Source: JAZDGX01 sp964482205 | GTDB taxonomy: Bacteria; Eisenbacteria; RBG-16-71-46; CAIMUX01; WJJG01 | Assembly (NCBI GenBank): GCA_964482205.1 | Contig: CAYZWI010000002.1 | Coordinates: 62,001 to 126,000 of the forward strand | Length of the DNA stretch: 64,000 nt | Direction of reading: 5' to 3' | Shown here: piece by piece, positions 20,822 to 29,543 of the stretch | How the letters are laid out: each line of letters starts with the position of its first letter | Position numbering within the stretch: position 1 is the stretch's first letter | Notes under the pieces: generated by a model | What the model was told of the DNA's origin: nothing | The model's database searches: none | Seen by the model: the letters and a program-made list of their open reading frames with translations, nothing else | Translations under genes and position numbers: made by a program

Positions 20822-23671
20822 TCAATCGATGCGCATCAACTTGCGCGTCGACTCATAGCCACCCGCGCGCATGCGATAGAAATAAACGCCCGCCGGAGCG
20901 GCCGTCCCATCCCCTTGCGTCCCGTCCCAGCGCGCCTCGTATGACCCGGCCGCCTGGATCTCATCCACCAGCGTCTTCATTGCGCGCCCGGTCGCGTCGA
21001 AGATGCGGATGTCGACGCGCTCCTGGCGGCTGATCGCGTACTTGATGAAGACATCGCGCGACGCGGGATTGGGGACCGCGGCATAGAGCGCCGTCTTGAC
21101 CGGGCGTTCCGCTGGTGTGGGCGCGTCCGCCGCTTCCACCTGCGCGCCCAGCTCGACATTGCGCGCGCTGCGAGCGCGGACGCGTTCGATCCAGACCGCG
21201 GCCGCGGGATCGCCCGTCAGGTCGTGCACGCGGAAGCGGGCGATCGCGTGCGTCCCGGCTATCCGCGCGCTTCCCGACAGAGCCGCGCAATCGAGCGAGA
21301 CGCTGCCCGCGCGCGGGGCATCGAGATAGAAGGGCTGAGCGTCCGACCAGAGGTCTCCAGCCGAGGAGCCGAGGTATTCCAGCCCCGGCGCGTAGCCGAG
21401 CTGCACCGCAGCGCCTTTCACGCCGCGACTGTTGCCGAGCATGACCGAGATGCGCAGTTCATCGCCTGCAGACTGGAAGAGGAGCTTCGCCTGCACGGCG
21501 TCTCCCCTCACGGGGATCTCTTCGGGCGCGCGCTTGCCTTGGGCCCATTCGTAGTTCATGGCGAGCACGATCAAGTCCTCGAACTCGATCATGTTGTCGG
21601 TGGTGGGCAGGCTCTTTCGCCCGTAGTCCGATGTGGGGCCGATGTCGCAGATGTTGTTGTAGTTCGGGTCGCCTTCGTTCTCGTTGTACGCGAGGCTCAA
21701 GATCATCACATCCATGAAGTCCACTTGATAGGAGAAGATCTTGATGCCGTCGAAGTCTCCCAGCCAGTACGACAGCGAGGCGGCATGCCCGCCGCCGTCG
21801 CAGCCGCCGTAATTGGCCGGCACCGAAGCGTCGTAGGCGAAGGCGATGTAGTAGTAGTAGTCGCGGACCGGCGGCGTATCGACCGCAGCGTTGCCGGTGA
21901 ATTGCCCGACCAGGCTCCATCCGGCGTCGATCGCGTCCTGGCGGGTGGCCGGCCACGCAGGCGGCGCCGCCCAAGCGGGATCGTCGTCGTATTCGGGATA
22001 GGTGCTGCCCGGAACGGCCGTCCCCATGCGATAGATCTCCACGCCGGCCACATCCGGATCGGAAGGCAGGGCCCACGACAAATCGACGCTCAGGTTCGAT
22101 TCATCGGTCACATCCGCTTGCAGAGCGGCCACCGGACCGGGCGCGGAGGCGTCCACGCAAATCGGTCCCACATGAACGACGGCGGACGCATTCCACAGCC
22201 AGTCGAACGCGATCAAGTGCAAGTAGTAGGTGCCGTCCGCAAGGCCGCTGTAGGTGTGATGGTAGGCAGCCGTCCCCGGAATGTGCGGCTCGAACCAGTC
22301 CGCGGTGGCCGCATCGACGACAGTGGTTGGATTGCCGTCGAGCAGCAGGTAGTAGCCGCGCATCCCGACCGCGCAGTGGCCGGAGCCGAGCTGCGCGTCT
22401 TCGACTGCGTCCCAGTCGATCGCGATGTCCGCATTCGAGTAGCAGCCGCTTCCCGGATGGCTCGTGCACACCGGCAGCGGATCGGCCGGCGCGGCGATGT
22501 CGTGCACGACTGTTCCGCCGGCATAGGAGAGATTCGTGATCGGGACATTGTTCGGATCGCGGAAGCGGCAGGCGCCGGGAACGAAGGCGAGCGCGGCGCA
22601 GCAATCGACGAGAGGGTCGGCCGCGGTGAAGGTCACCGTGGCCAGTTTTCCGAAGCCCGTCTTTCCGCTCGTCTGGCCGAGGATGGCCCAGTCGAGTCTC
22701 AGCCGGTCGCCGTCGTCGTCCCAATAGAACTGGGTGGTGCCCGTCAGGAAATCGCCCTGGGCCGCGGCCGTCACGGCGACACAGTCCTGCGGATAGTCGA
22801 CGACGATGCTGAAGCCGCGCATCCCCGGGCTCGCCGCACCGCCGTCGTCATAGTAGATCGAGACGGTCCGGCTCTCATAGCCCGCCGCCTCGGAGAGGTA
22901 CGCCACATCGGGAGTCATGTAGATGAGACGATTGGGATAGGCCACCTCGCCCACCGTCACTTCGTCGACATACAAGTCTCCGAAGACGGTGTGATTCGAA
23001 GCGACCTTGACACCGAGTTCGTGCAGGTCCGCAGGGTCGGACAGACTGCTCACAGGCAGCCGAAGCAGATTCCATCCATGTTCGAGAGAATGGGCGCCGC
23101 CGTCCGACCACGCGCCCAACGCTCCCGAACGCGCGTACAAGCGCGCTTCGACGGGATCGTTCGGGTGCGTGAATCCCGGGCAATAGACGCGCGCGCGCAA
23201 GTCATCGCCCGGCGCGCCGACGGTCCCGATCGGATAGTGTCCGAATGTCCACGCTCCCGTGTAGTCGGGGTGCTGTTCGTATCCCTCCGGCCAGCCGCTC
23301 TGCGCGTGCGTGTAGGAGTCTTCGGATTGCACGTACACTGCGTCGGTCCAGCAGTGATCGGGATTCGCGGAATCGTGAACGCCCTGCAACGCGAGCCCCA
23401 GGCGGAAGGCGCCGGAGTTGTCGGCCGCATCCGCGCTCGGAGACTGGGGATAGGCAGTGAGATCGTCCCAGTCTTCCGGGGCAAACGGCGTGTAGTCGAG
23501 AAGAGTGGTGCCCCCGCCGCTGTCGTCGTGCCGCTCGGCTGCTTGTAGGATCCAGCCTTGATGGTCGGCGGTGAAGTCGTAGAGCGCCTGGTCCTCAATC
23601 GCCTGCACGGGAGGTATGGACAAACAGCAGAAGGCGATCGCGAACATGAGCAGGAAGCGTGCGGTGAGCAT
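20822..23671 (-). CDS. Large secreted cohesin/dockerin-like protein with sorting tail
   Basis: A 949-residue exported protein. Signal peptide 1-24 ends VQA. Residues 28-240 form an unassigned beta-rich domain of the carbohydrate-binding type size (LYDFTADHQGWILQ...). A cohesin-like domain (about 245-385) follows, then two Fn3-like repeats, a dockerin-like segment (LGDFDGIKIFSYQVDFMDVM...MIEFEDLIVLAMNY, about 655-735), another cohesin-like domain, and the FlgD-like tail ending YESTRKLMRID. AAAGGGGG lies upstream of the ATG. It shares domain order with the gene at 15774, so the two are probably paralogues with different N-terminal domains. Confidence 0.7.
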   Translation of the reverse strand: MLTARFLLMFAIAFCCLSIPPVQAIEDQALYDFTADHQGWILQAAERHDDSGGGTTLLDYTPFAPEDWDDLTAYPQSPSADAADNSGAFRLGLALQGVHDSANPDHCWTDAVYVQSEDSYTHAQSGWPEGYEQHPDYTGAWTFGHYPIGTVGAPGDDLRARVYCPGFTHPNDPVEARLYARSGALGAWSDGGAHSLEHGWNLLRLPVSSLSDPADLHELGVKVASNHTVFGDLYVDEVTVGEVAYPNRLIYMTPDVAYLSEAAGYESRTVSIYYDDGGAASPGMRGFSIVVDYPQDCVAVTAAAQGDFLTGTTQFYWDDDGDRLRLDWAILGQTSGKTGFGKLATVTFTAADPLVDCCAALAFVPGACRFRDPNNVPITNLSYAGGTVVHDIAAPADPLPVCTSHPGSGCYSNADIAIDWDAVEDAQLGSGHCAVGMRGYYLLLDGNPTTVVDAATADWFEPHIPGTAAYHHTYSGLADGTYYLHLIAFDWLWNASAVVHVGPICVDASAPGPVAALQADVTDESNLSVDLSWALPSDPDVAGVEIYRMGTAVPGSTYPEYDDDPAWAAPPAWPATRQDAIDAGWSLVGQFTGNAAVDTPPVRDYYYYIAFAYDASVPANYGGCDGGGHAASLSYWLGDFDGIKIFSYQVDFMDVMILSLAYNENEGDPNYNNICDIGPTSDYGRKSLPTTDNMIEFEDLIVLAMNYEWAQGKRAPEEIPVRGDAVQAKLLFQSAGDELRISVMLGNSRGVKGAAVQLGYAPGLEYLGSSAGDLWSDAQPFYLDAPRAGSVSLDCAALSGSARIAGTHAIARFRVHDLTGDPAAAVWIERVRARSARNVELGAQVEAADAPTPAERPVKTALYAAVPNPASRDVFIKYAISRQERVDIRIFDATGRAMKTLVDEIQAAGSYEARWDGTQGDGTAAPAGVYFYRMRAGGYESTRKLMRID

Positions 23672-23741
23672 CGCCGGCCCCCTTTCTGCACGGTTGCGAA
23701 AGCGAACCTGGGCTTGAATCAGGGCGCGAAATACCCCCCTG

Positions 23742-23769
23742 CAGTCCGGCTGTTAATGTCCGGACTTTT
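23742..23769 (+). other. Hairpin followed by T-run upstream of the secreted gene
   Basis: AGTCCGG and CCGGACT form a 7-bp stem with a 10-nt loop, followed by TTTTT on the plus strand. It looks like an intrinsic terminator, but no plus-strand gene precedes it. On the minus strand it sits in the leader of the gene starting at 23671. Confidence 0.35.
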
Positions 23770-23774
23770 TCGAC

Positions 23775-23820
23775 GCTCACGCGCGAACTTCGACGGGCAT
23801 AGGAATCCCCGCTTGTCTAC
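23775..23820 (-). promoter_or_regulatory. Leader motif shared with the gene at 15774-18677
   Basis: Minus-strand sequence GTAGACAAGCGGGGATTCC followed by CGTCGAAGTTC, matching the motif at 18740-18785. Here AGACAAG also pairs with CTTGTCT just upstream, forming a 7-bp hairpin. Confidence 0.4.
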
Positions 23821-24508
23821 ATCAAGAGGGCAGACAAGACCGGAGACGATGCAAGAACAGACCGTGAGACGGGGACGTGAAAGATGCCTGGGGGTCGAAA
23901 CCGCCCAGGCAGAAGCCACATGTCCATCGCCAAGGCTGCATCGTGTCCTTCACCGTCGTTTGCCGCTAGCGCAGCGCATCACAGGAGCACGCCCTGACTG
24001 TACCAGGGAACGCTCAAATCCTATTCTTCTCGAACGGCCGATGTCAAGAAGGAATCTCTCGCACGCAAAAAAACATTCTCCCCCGTGCGCGATCGCATGC
24101 ATCCACACACCAGTGAATGGAGCCGAGCTGTGTGCGGGTTGGGCCGAGACGCTCTCGCTTCTTCGAGAATGCCCTTCTTCATAGTGTTCGCCTTATTGAT
24201 CCGACGAAAGAACCCTACGCCAAGCCGCATCTTGGATGGCCGCATTTCGGCTACGCGCATCTTCTCTTCCTAGTCGCCTCGGAACCTCGTTCTTGAAAAA
24301 AACACCAACCCCTGGCCGGCCGGGGTCCGGAAGCGCGTAATCCGCCCGGCCTCCGCTACCACAATTCTCCATCGCAGCTTCCGGATTGTGCCCGGCCTTG
24401 CGGGTGGGTTAGCCTTCTCCGGCGAGGCGAACCGCAAGCTCGAAGCGGCCGTGCCGCCGCGCCGACGCCGACTTGCGAAGAGTACTTCGAATGACGAGGG
24501 AGAAGCGC

Positions 24509-25162
24509 ATGCCGCTCATCAAAGACCAGGACAAGCCCCAGATCCGAAAGCTGTTCGAACGACTCTCGCAGGATGTGAAGCTGGTCATGTTCACTCAGGA
24601 TCACGAGTGCCAGTTCTGCGAGATGACCCGCACGCTGGTCGAGGAGGTGGTCGCGCTCTCGCCCAAGCTCGCGGCGGAGATCCACGATTTCGTCAAGGAG
24701 CCCGAACTGGCCGGCCGCTATCACATCGACAAGATCCCCGCGATCGCGGTCGTCGGAGAGCGCGACCATCGGATTCGGTTCTTCGGCATTCCCTCCGGGT
24801 ACGAATTTCCCGCATTTCTCGAGGCGATCCTCGATGTCAGCCGCGGGGATCCGGGACTGCCTGCGCCCATTCTGAAGGACCTCGCGAAGATCGACCGCCC
24901 GGTGCACTTGCAGGTGATGGTCACGCCCACCTGACCCCACTGCCTCCGTGCCGTGCGCACGGCCCATCGGTTCGCGATGGCGAGCGAGCACATACGCGGC
25001 GACATGGTCGAGGTCTCGGAATTCCCGCATCTGGCGGTCAAGTACGGCGTCCAGGGAGTGCCGAAAACGATCATCAACGAGACGCACGATTTCATAGGCG
25101 CGCAGCCTGAGCTGAATGTCGTGCATACGATTCTGGAATCGCTCGGAATCGAGACCGCATGA
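24509..25162 (+). CDS. Two-domain thioredoxin-fold oxidoreductase, predicted selenoprotein (UGA at 24932-24934)
   Basis: A 217-residue protein resembling protein disulfide oxidoreductase (PDO), with two thioredoxin/glutaredoxin-like domains. Domain 1 has C34-Q-F-C37 and a cis-proline at KIPAIAVV. Domain 2 would have TPT-x-PHC, where x is encoded by TGA at codon 142; translation continues in the same frame through AVRTAHRFAMAS, HLAVKYGVQGVPKTIIN (cis-proline) to a TGA at 25160. PDO relatives carry cysteine at that place, so U142-P-H-C145 is the expected selenylsulfide pair. A 17-nt stem-loop starts 11 nt after the UGA. GAGGGAG precedes the ATG. The alternative, a nonsense mutation, is less likely because the downstream domain is fully conserved. 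Confidence 0.85.
24946..24962 (+). promoter_or_regulatory. Candidate bacterial SECIS stem-loop
   Basis: CCGTGC (24946-24951) pairs with GCACGG (24957-24962) across the loop CGTGC. It begins 11 nt after the UGA at 24932-24934. The 6+5+6 size, spacing, and a GU in the loop match the minimal upper stem-loop known for E. coli fdhF. Confidence 0.75.
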
Positions 25163-25409
25163 GGGATGAGGCGACGAGGCGGGCGCGACGGCCTTCGTGA
25201 GGGCAAGTTCGCCCAAGCCTAGCGCCCGCATGCAATGGATGCCGCCATCCCGGATCTCCGACCCCCTACCCCACGCTCCCTTAATGCAGGACATAGGGAA
25301 ACTTCATGACACGCAGGGCCTTTTTGCAGGCATAATCGATCGTTCCCTTCCCCGGCCCATTCCCGGAACGGGGGATGGGGTAGGTACGCCCAGGGGATAG
25401 GAGCGCGCG

Positions 25410-27320
25410 GTGAGCACCCCGCAGACGATCGCACACGAGAGCCTCGAGCGGGCACGCCGGGAGTATCCCGACAAGTTCGCGTCCGAGGATTTCGTCTTCG
25501 GCCACGTGCACCGTGGCGACCGGATCTTCATCGCCACGGCGTGTGGAGAGCCCCAGTACCTCGTGGGCGCGCTCATTCAGTATGTCGAGTCCCATCCCAA
25601 GGCCGTCTTCGACGCGGAAGTCATCCACGTTTGGACCCTGGGCCTCGCCCCCTACACGGATGTCAAATTCAAGAAGAACTTCCGGCACAACTCGTTCTTC
25701 ATCGGCAACAACACGCGCGACGCGGTCAATGAGGGTCTGGCCGACTACTCCCCCATCTTTCTCTCGCAGGTGCCGAGCCTCTTCAGCAGCGGGCGGGTGG
25801 AGGTGGATGTCGCCCTGGTGCAGGTTTCGCTGCCCGACGAGCACGGCTATGTGAGCCTCGGCGTCAGCGTGGACATCACGAAGGCGGCGGTCGAGAGCTC
25901 GCGCATGGTGATCGCCCAGGTGAACGCGCAAATGCCGCGCACCCACGGCGACACCTTCCTCCACATCCGCGACATCGATTTCCTCGTGCCCCACGACGAG
26001 CCGTTGCTCCAATACTCCTCGGAAGCTCCCGACGAAATTGCCGAGCGCATCGGGCGCTACGCCGCGCGCATCATCCTGGACGGCGACACGATCCAGGTGG
26101 GTTACGGCAGCATGCCGAACGCGATCCTCGCGAACCTCGCCGACAAGCGCCACATCGGGATCCACACCGAATTGCTGAGCAACGGCATCGTGCGCCTCAT
26201 CAAACAAGGCGTGGTCGACAACACCCGCAAGAGCATCGACCGGGGCAAGACGGTCGCGGCCTTCAGCATGGGCCGCACCGAAACCTACGACTTCCTGCAC
26301 GACAACCCGTCGATCGAGTTCCGCCCGATCAGCTACACCAACAATCCGCTCGTGATCGCGCAGATCGAGAACATGACGGCGATCAACGCGGCGCTGCAGA
26401 TCGATCTCACCGGACAGGCCACGGCCGAATCGCTCGGTTCCACGTTCTACAGCGGGATCGGAGGGCAGGCGGACTTCATGCGGGGGGCCGTTCTCGCTCC
26501 CGGAGGAAAGACGATCCTCACGCTCCCCTCGACGGCCTTGAACGATTCGGTCTCGCGGATCGTGCCTTTCCTCGACACCGGAGCGGGCGTCACGCTCGGG
26601 CGCGGCGATGTCCACTATGTGATCACCGAGTACGGGATTGCCTACCTGCACGGCAAGAACATCCGCGAGCGGGCGATGTCGCTGATCGGGCTCGCGCATC
26701 CGAAGTTCCGGCCCGAACTCATCAGCGAGGCGAAACGCCGCGGCCTGATCTACAAGGACCAGGCCTTCATCCCCGGCAAGAAGGGCGAGTATCCCGAATC
26801 GCTCGAGACCCGCCGCACGACCAAGCGCGGGCTGAGCCTGCTCATGCGGCCGATCAAGATCAGCGACGAGCCGCGTCTGAAGGACTTCTTCTACTCGCTG
26901 TCGGACCAGAGCATCTACCGGCGCTTCATCTCGCAGCGCAAGGACATGCCCCACGAGCTCCTGCAGGATTTCGTGGTCATCGACTACACGAAGGAACTCG
27001 TCGTGCTCGTCCTGATCGAGCACATCGACAAGCCCGACGACGTGGTCGCGGTGGGGCAGTTCGCGATCGACGAGCGCACGCACACGGCCGAAGTGGCCCT
27101 GGTCGTGCGCGATGACTTCCAGGGCCAAGGCATCGGCACCGAGCTCTTGTCGCATCTGACTTCGCTCGCCCGGTCGCAAGGCCTGCTCGGCTTCACGGCC
27201 GAGGTGCTGGTCGAGAACACGCCGATGCTCAAACTTTTCGAGAAAATGGGATTCGACATCGAAAGGCGCACGGCCGAAGGAGTATGTGAGCTTCGGATGC
27301 GCTTTCGCGGCAACACCTAG
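25410..27320 (+). CDS. Acetyl-CoA hydrolase/CoA-transferase fused to a GNAT acetyltransferase domain
   Basis: A 636-residue cytosolic protein. Residues about 15-460 form the acetyl-CoA hydrolase/4-hydroxybutyrate CoA-transferase fold: ALVQVSLPDEHGYVSLG, YGSMPNAILANLADKRHIGI, and STFYSGIGGQADFMRGA near the CoA site, plus VITEYGIAYLHGK. From about 478 a GNAT domain begins (LLMRPIKISDEPRLKDFFY) with the acetyl-CoA loop RDDFQGQGIGTELL. The GTG start at 25410 follows GGGGATAGGA. It heads a three-gene set with an ADP-forming acyl-CoA synthetase, so it probably transfers or releases CoA from short-chain acyl-CoA. The GNAT part could acetylate partner enzymes. Confidence 0.88.
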   Translation: MSTPQTIAHESLERARREYPDKFASEDFVFGHVHRGDRIFIATACGEPQYLVGALIQYVESHPKAVFDAEVIHVWTLGLAPYTDVKFKKNFRHNSFFIGNNTRDAVNEGLADYSPIFLSQVPSLFSSGRVEVDVALVQVSLPDEHGYVSLGVSVDITKAAVESSRMVIAQVNAQMPRTHGDTFLHIRDIDFLVPHDEPLLQYSSEAPDEIAERIGRYAARIILDGDTIQVGYGSMPNAILANLADKRHIGIHTELLSNGIVRLIKQGVVDNTRKSIDRGKTVAAFSMGRTETYDFLHDNPSIEFRPISYTNNPLVIAQIENMTAINAALQIDLTGQATAESLGSTFYSGIGGQADFMRGAVLAPGGKTILTLPSTALNDSVSRIVPFLDTGAGVTLGRGDVHYVITEYGIAYLHGKNIRERAMSLIGLAHPKFRPELISEAKRRGLIYKDQAFIPGKKGEYPESLETRRTTKRGLSLLMRPIKISDEPRLKDFFYSLSDQSIYRRFISQRKDMPHELLQDFVVIDYTKELVVLVLIEHIDKPDDVVAVGQFAIDERTHTAEVALVVRDDFQGQGIGTELLSHLTSLARSQGLLGFTAEVLVENTPMLKLFEKMGFDIERRTAEGVCELRMRFRGNT

Positions 27321-27415
27321 CAGGAGAATCCGCCGTCCGGCTCGCCGCGGGTCGCGCGCGGGGGGCCGCCAGACAAGCGAAGGACTTACGATCGCCCGAG
27401 GCAGAGGAAAGTGGA

Positions 27416-29533
27416 ATGACGAGGCCGAATCCCGACATACGCTGGCTGTTTGAACCGCGCTCGATCGCCGTCATCGGCGCCTCGCACGATGCGGATAAAA
27501 TCGGGCACAAGATGCTCCAGAACATCATCACCTCCGGCTATCCGGGGCGCATCTACCCGATCAATCCCAAGGGCGGCGAGATCCTGAACCACCAGGTGTT
27601 CAAGGAAATCGGCGCGGTCCCGGGAGAGATCGATCTGGTCGTCACCGTGGTTCCCGGCAAGTATGTCTTCGACGCGGTCAGGGCCGCGGCGGCCAAGGAA
27701 GCGAAATTCAACCTGATCATCTCGTCGGGCTTCTCGGAAGTGGGCAACAGCGAGGAGGAGCGCCGGATCGTCTCCTTCGCGCGCGAGAATGGGATGCGCA
27801 TCCTCGGCCCCAACATCTTCGGCCTCTACTCGGCCAAGGCGCCCGTGGACATCACCTTCGGGCCGGGCGGCATCGTCCCGGGGCAGGTGGCGATCATCAC
27901 CCAGAGCGGCGCGCTCGGTCTCGCCATGATCGGCAAGACCGCCGCCGAGCACATCGGCATCTCGGCGATGGTCTCGGTCGGCAACAAGGCCGACCTGAAC
28001 GAAGCGGACTTGATCGACTACCTCGTGAAGGACGAGAACACGCGCAGCATCCTCATGTACGTCGAGGGCGTGCGCGACGGCGCCCGCATGATCGAGACGC
28101 TCAAGAAGGCAACGGCCCTGAAGCCGGTCGTCGTCATCAAGTCGGGACGCTCGCAGCGCGGGGCGGCGGCGGCCGCTTCGCACACCGGTTCGCTGGCGGG
28201 TTCGGACGAGGTCTTCGCCGCGGTCATGCGCCAGGCGGGCGTGCTGCGCGCGGAGAGCATCAAGGAAGGCTTCAACCTCTGCCGGTTCCTCTCCCGGACC
28301 GGCATTCCGAATGGACCGAACGCGGTGATCGTGACCAACGGGGGCGGCATCGGCGTGCTCGCCACCGATGCGTGCGAGAAACACGGCGTCGCACTGCTCG
28401 ACGACCTGCAGCGCCTGCAGGAAGTTTTCGGCCCGGTGACCCCGGGGTTCGGTTCCACCAAGAACCCGATCGACTTGACCGGAGGCGCGACCGATCGCGA
28501 ATACGAGGGAGCGCTCGCGGCGGCGCTCGAAAATGACGCCATCCATGTGGTCATCGCGCTCTACTGCGAAACGGCCATGTTCGATGTCGACAAGCTCTCG
28601 CCGCTCATCTCCTCCACGCACGAACGCTACGAGAAGGCGGGCAAGCCGGTGATTTTCTCGGCCTTCGGGGGCGGGAGCATCGACGACAACATCGCCCGCC
28701 TCGCCGAAGAACAGATCCCCGTGTTCGACGATGTCTACGAAGCGGTGGCCTGCGTGGGCGGGCTCTACAAGCACTACCGCCACCGCATCACGCCTCCTCT
28801 GCCGGCCGAGGAGATCGAGATGGACCGCCCCGCGATCGACGAGATCGTGCGCGGGGCGCGCGCCGACGGCCGCACCTTCCTGCTCGCCGACGAGGCCCAA
28901 AAGCTGATGCGCATCGTGGGCGTGCCGATGCCGCAGAGCAAGGTCGCCCACAATCTCGAGGAAGCAGTTGCGATCGCCGAAGAGATCCACTACCCGGTCG
29001 TCATGAAGGTCGTCTCGCGCGACATCCTGCACAAGAGCGACGCGGGCGGCGTGGCCCTCGACCTCGAGGACCGCAACGAGGTGATCGACGCCTATCAGGC
29101 GATCATGCGTAACGCCCGCGCGGCGGTGCCGACGGCCCGCATCACCGGCATCGAAGTCGCCGAGATGATCCAGAAGGGCCTCGAGCTGATCGTCGGGGCG
29201 CGTCAGGACCCGGGCTTCGGCCCGATCGTGATGTTCGGGCTGGGCGGGATCTACGTCGAGGTGCTCAAGGATATATCCTTCCGCGCCGTGCCGCTCAACC
29301 GCGCCGAAATCCTGAGCATGATGGCCGAGATCCGCGCCTATCCGCTCCTGCGCGGCGTGCGCGGCGAGGACCCGAAGGACATCGACAAGGTGGTCGACGC
29401 GATTTTGCGGATCGCCTCGGTCATCCGGCAGGTCGAAACCATCACTGACATTGAAATCAATCCGCTGGTAGCATATGAACAGGGGCAGGGCGCCCGGGCG
29501 GTGGACGCCCGGATCCTGCTCGCGAAGGTGTAG
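27416..29533 (+). CDS. ADP-forming acetyl-CoA synthetase, fused subunits
   Basis: A 705-residue enzyme that converts acetyl-CoA (or another acyl-CoA), ADP and phosphate to acid, CoA and ATP. Order: CoA-binding domain (about 5-130, RSIAVIGAS), two succinyl-CoA-synthetase-like flavodoxin domains (about 150-450, with SHTGSLAGSDE), then an ATP-grasp domain (about 485-700, VVMKVVSRDILHKSDAGGV, GARQDPGFGPIVMFGLGG). H256 in ASHTGS is the expected phosphorylated histidine. It is the alpha-beta fused form found in many anaerobes and archaea-like fermenters. It follows the CoA-transferase gene by 95 nt and precedes a DRTGG protein by 10 nt. Confidence 0.93.
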   Translation: MTRPNPDIRWLFEPRSIAVIGASHDADKIGHKMLQNIITSGYPGRIYPINPKGGEILNHQVFKEIGAVPGEIDLVVTVVPGKYVFDAVRAAAAKEAKFNLIISSGFSEVGNSEEERRIVSFARENGMRILGPNIFGLYSAKAPVDITFGPGGIVPGQVAIITQSGALGLAMIGKTAAEHIGISAMVSVGNKADLNEADLIDYLVKDENTRSILMYVEGVRDGARMIETLKKATALKPVVVIKSGRSQRGAAAAASHTGSLAGSDEVFAAVMRQAGVLRAESIKEGFNLCRFLSRTGIPNGPNAVIVTNGGGIGVLATDACEKHGVALLDDLQRLQEVFGPVTPGFGSTKNPIDLTGGATDREYEGALAAALENDAIHVVIALYCETAMFDVDKLSPLISSTHERYEKAGKPVIFSAFGGGSIDDNIARLAEEQIPVFDDVYEAVACVGGLYKHYRHRITPPLPAEEIEMDRPAIDEIVRGARADGRTFLLADEAQKLMRIVGVPMPQSKVAHNLEEAVAIAEEIHYPVVMKVVSRDILHKSDAGGVALDLEDRNEVIDAYQAIMRNARAAVPTARITGIEVAEMIQKGLELIVGARQDPGFGPIVMFGLGGIYVEVLKDISFRAVPLNRAEILSMMAEIRAYPLLRGVRGEDPKDIDKVVDAILRIASVIRQVETITDIEINPLVAYEQGQGARAVDARILLAKV

Positions 29534-29543
29534 GGAGGATCCG

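Larger units (their letters stand above)
23672..24508. other. 837-bp intergenic region with lower GC patches
   Basis: It separates divergent transcription units. It holds the leader motif of the minus-strand gene (near 23775-23820), a hairpin at 23742-23765 (AGTCCGG/CCGGACT followed by TTTT on the plus strand) and a run of seven A at 24066-24072. I find no supported gene. Confidence 0.5.

Noticed and set aside
24021..24260. 79-residue minus-strand frame in the gap before the selenoprotein gene
   Set aside because: Poor start signal, mixed composition and no recognisable features; its conservation cannot be judged here.
24509..24934. Reading the thioredoxin-fold gene as a truncated pseudogene
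   Set aside because: The downstream domain is in the same frame, conserved, and the stop sits at a redox cysteine position with a fitting stem-loop.
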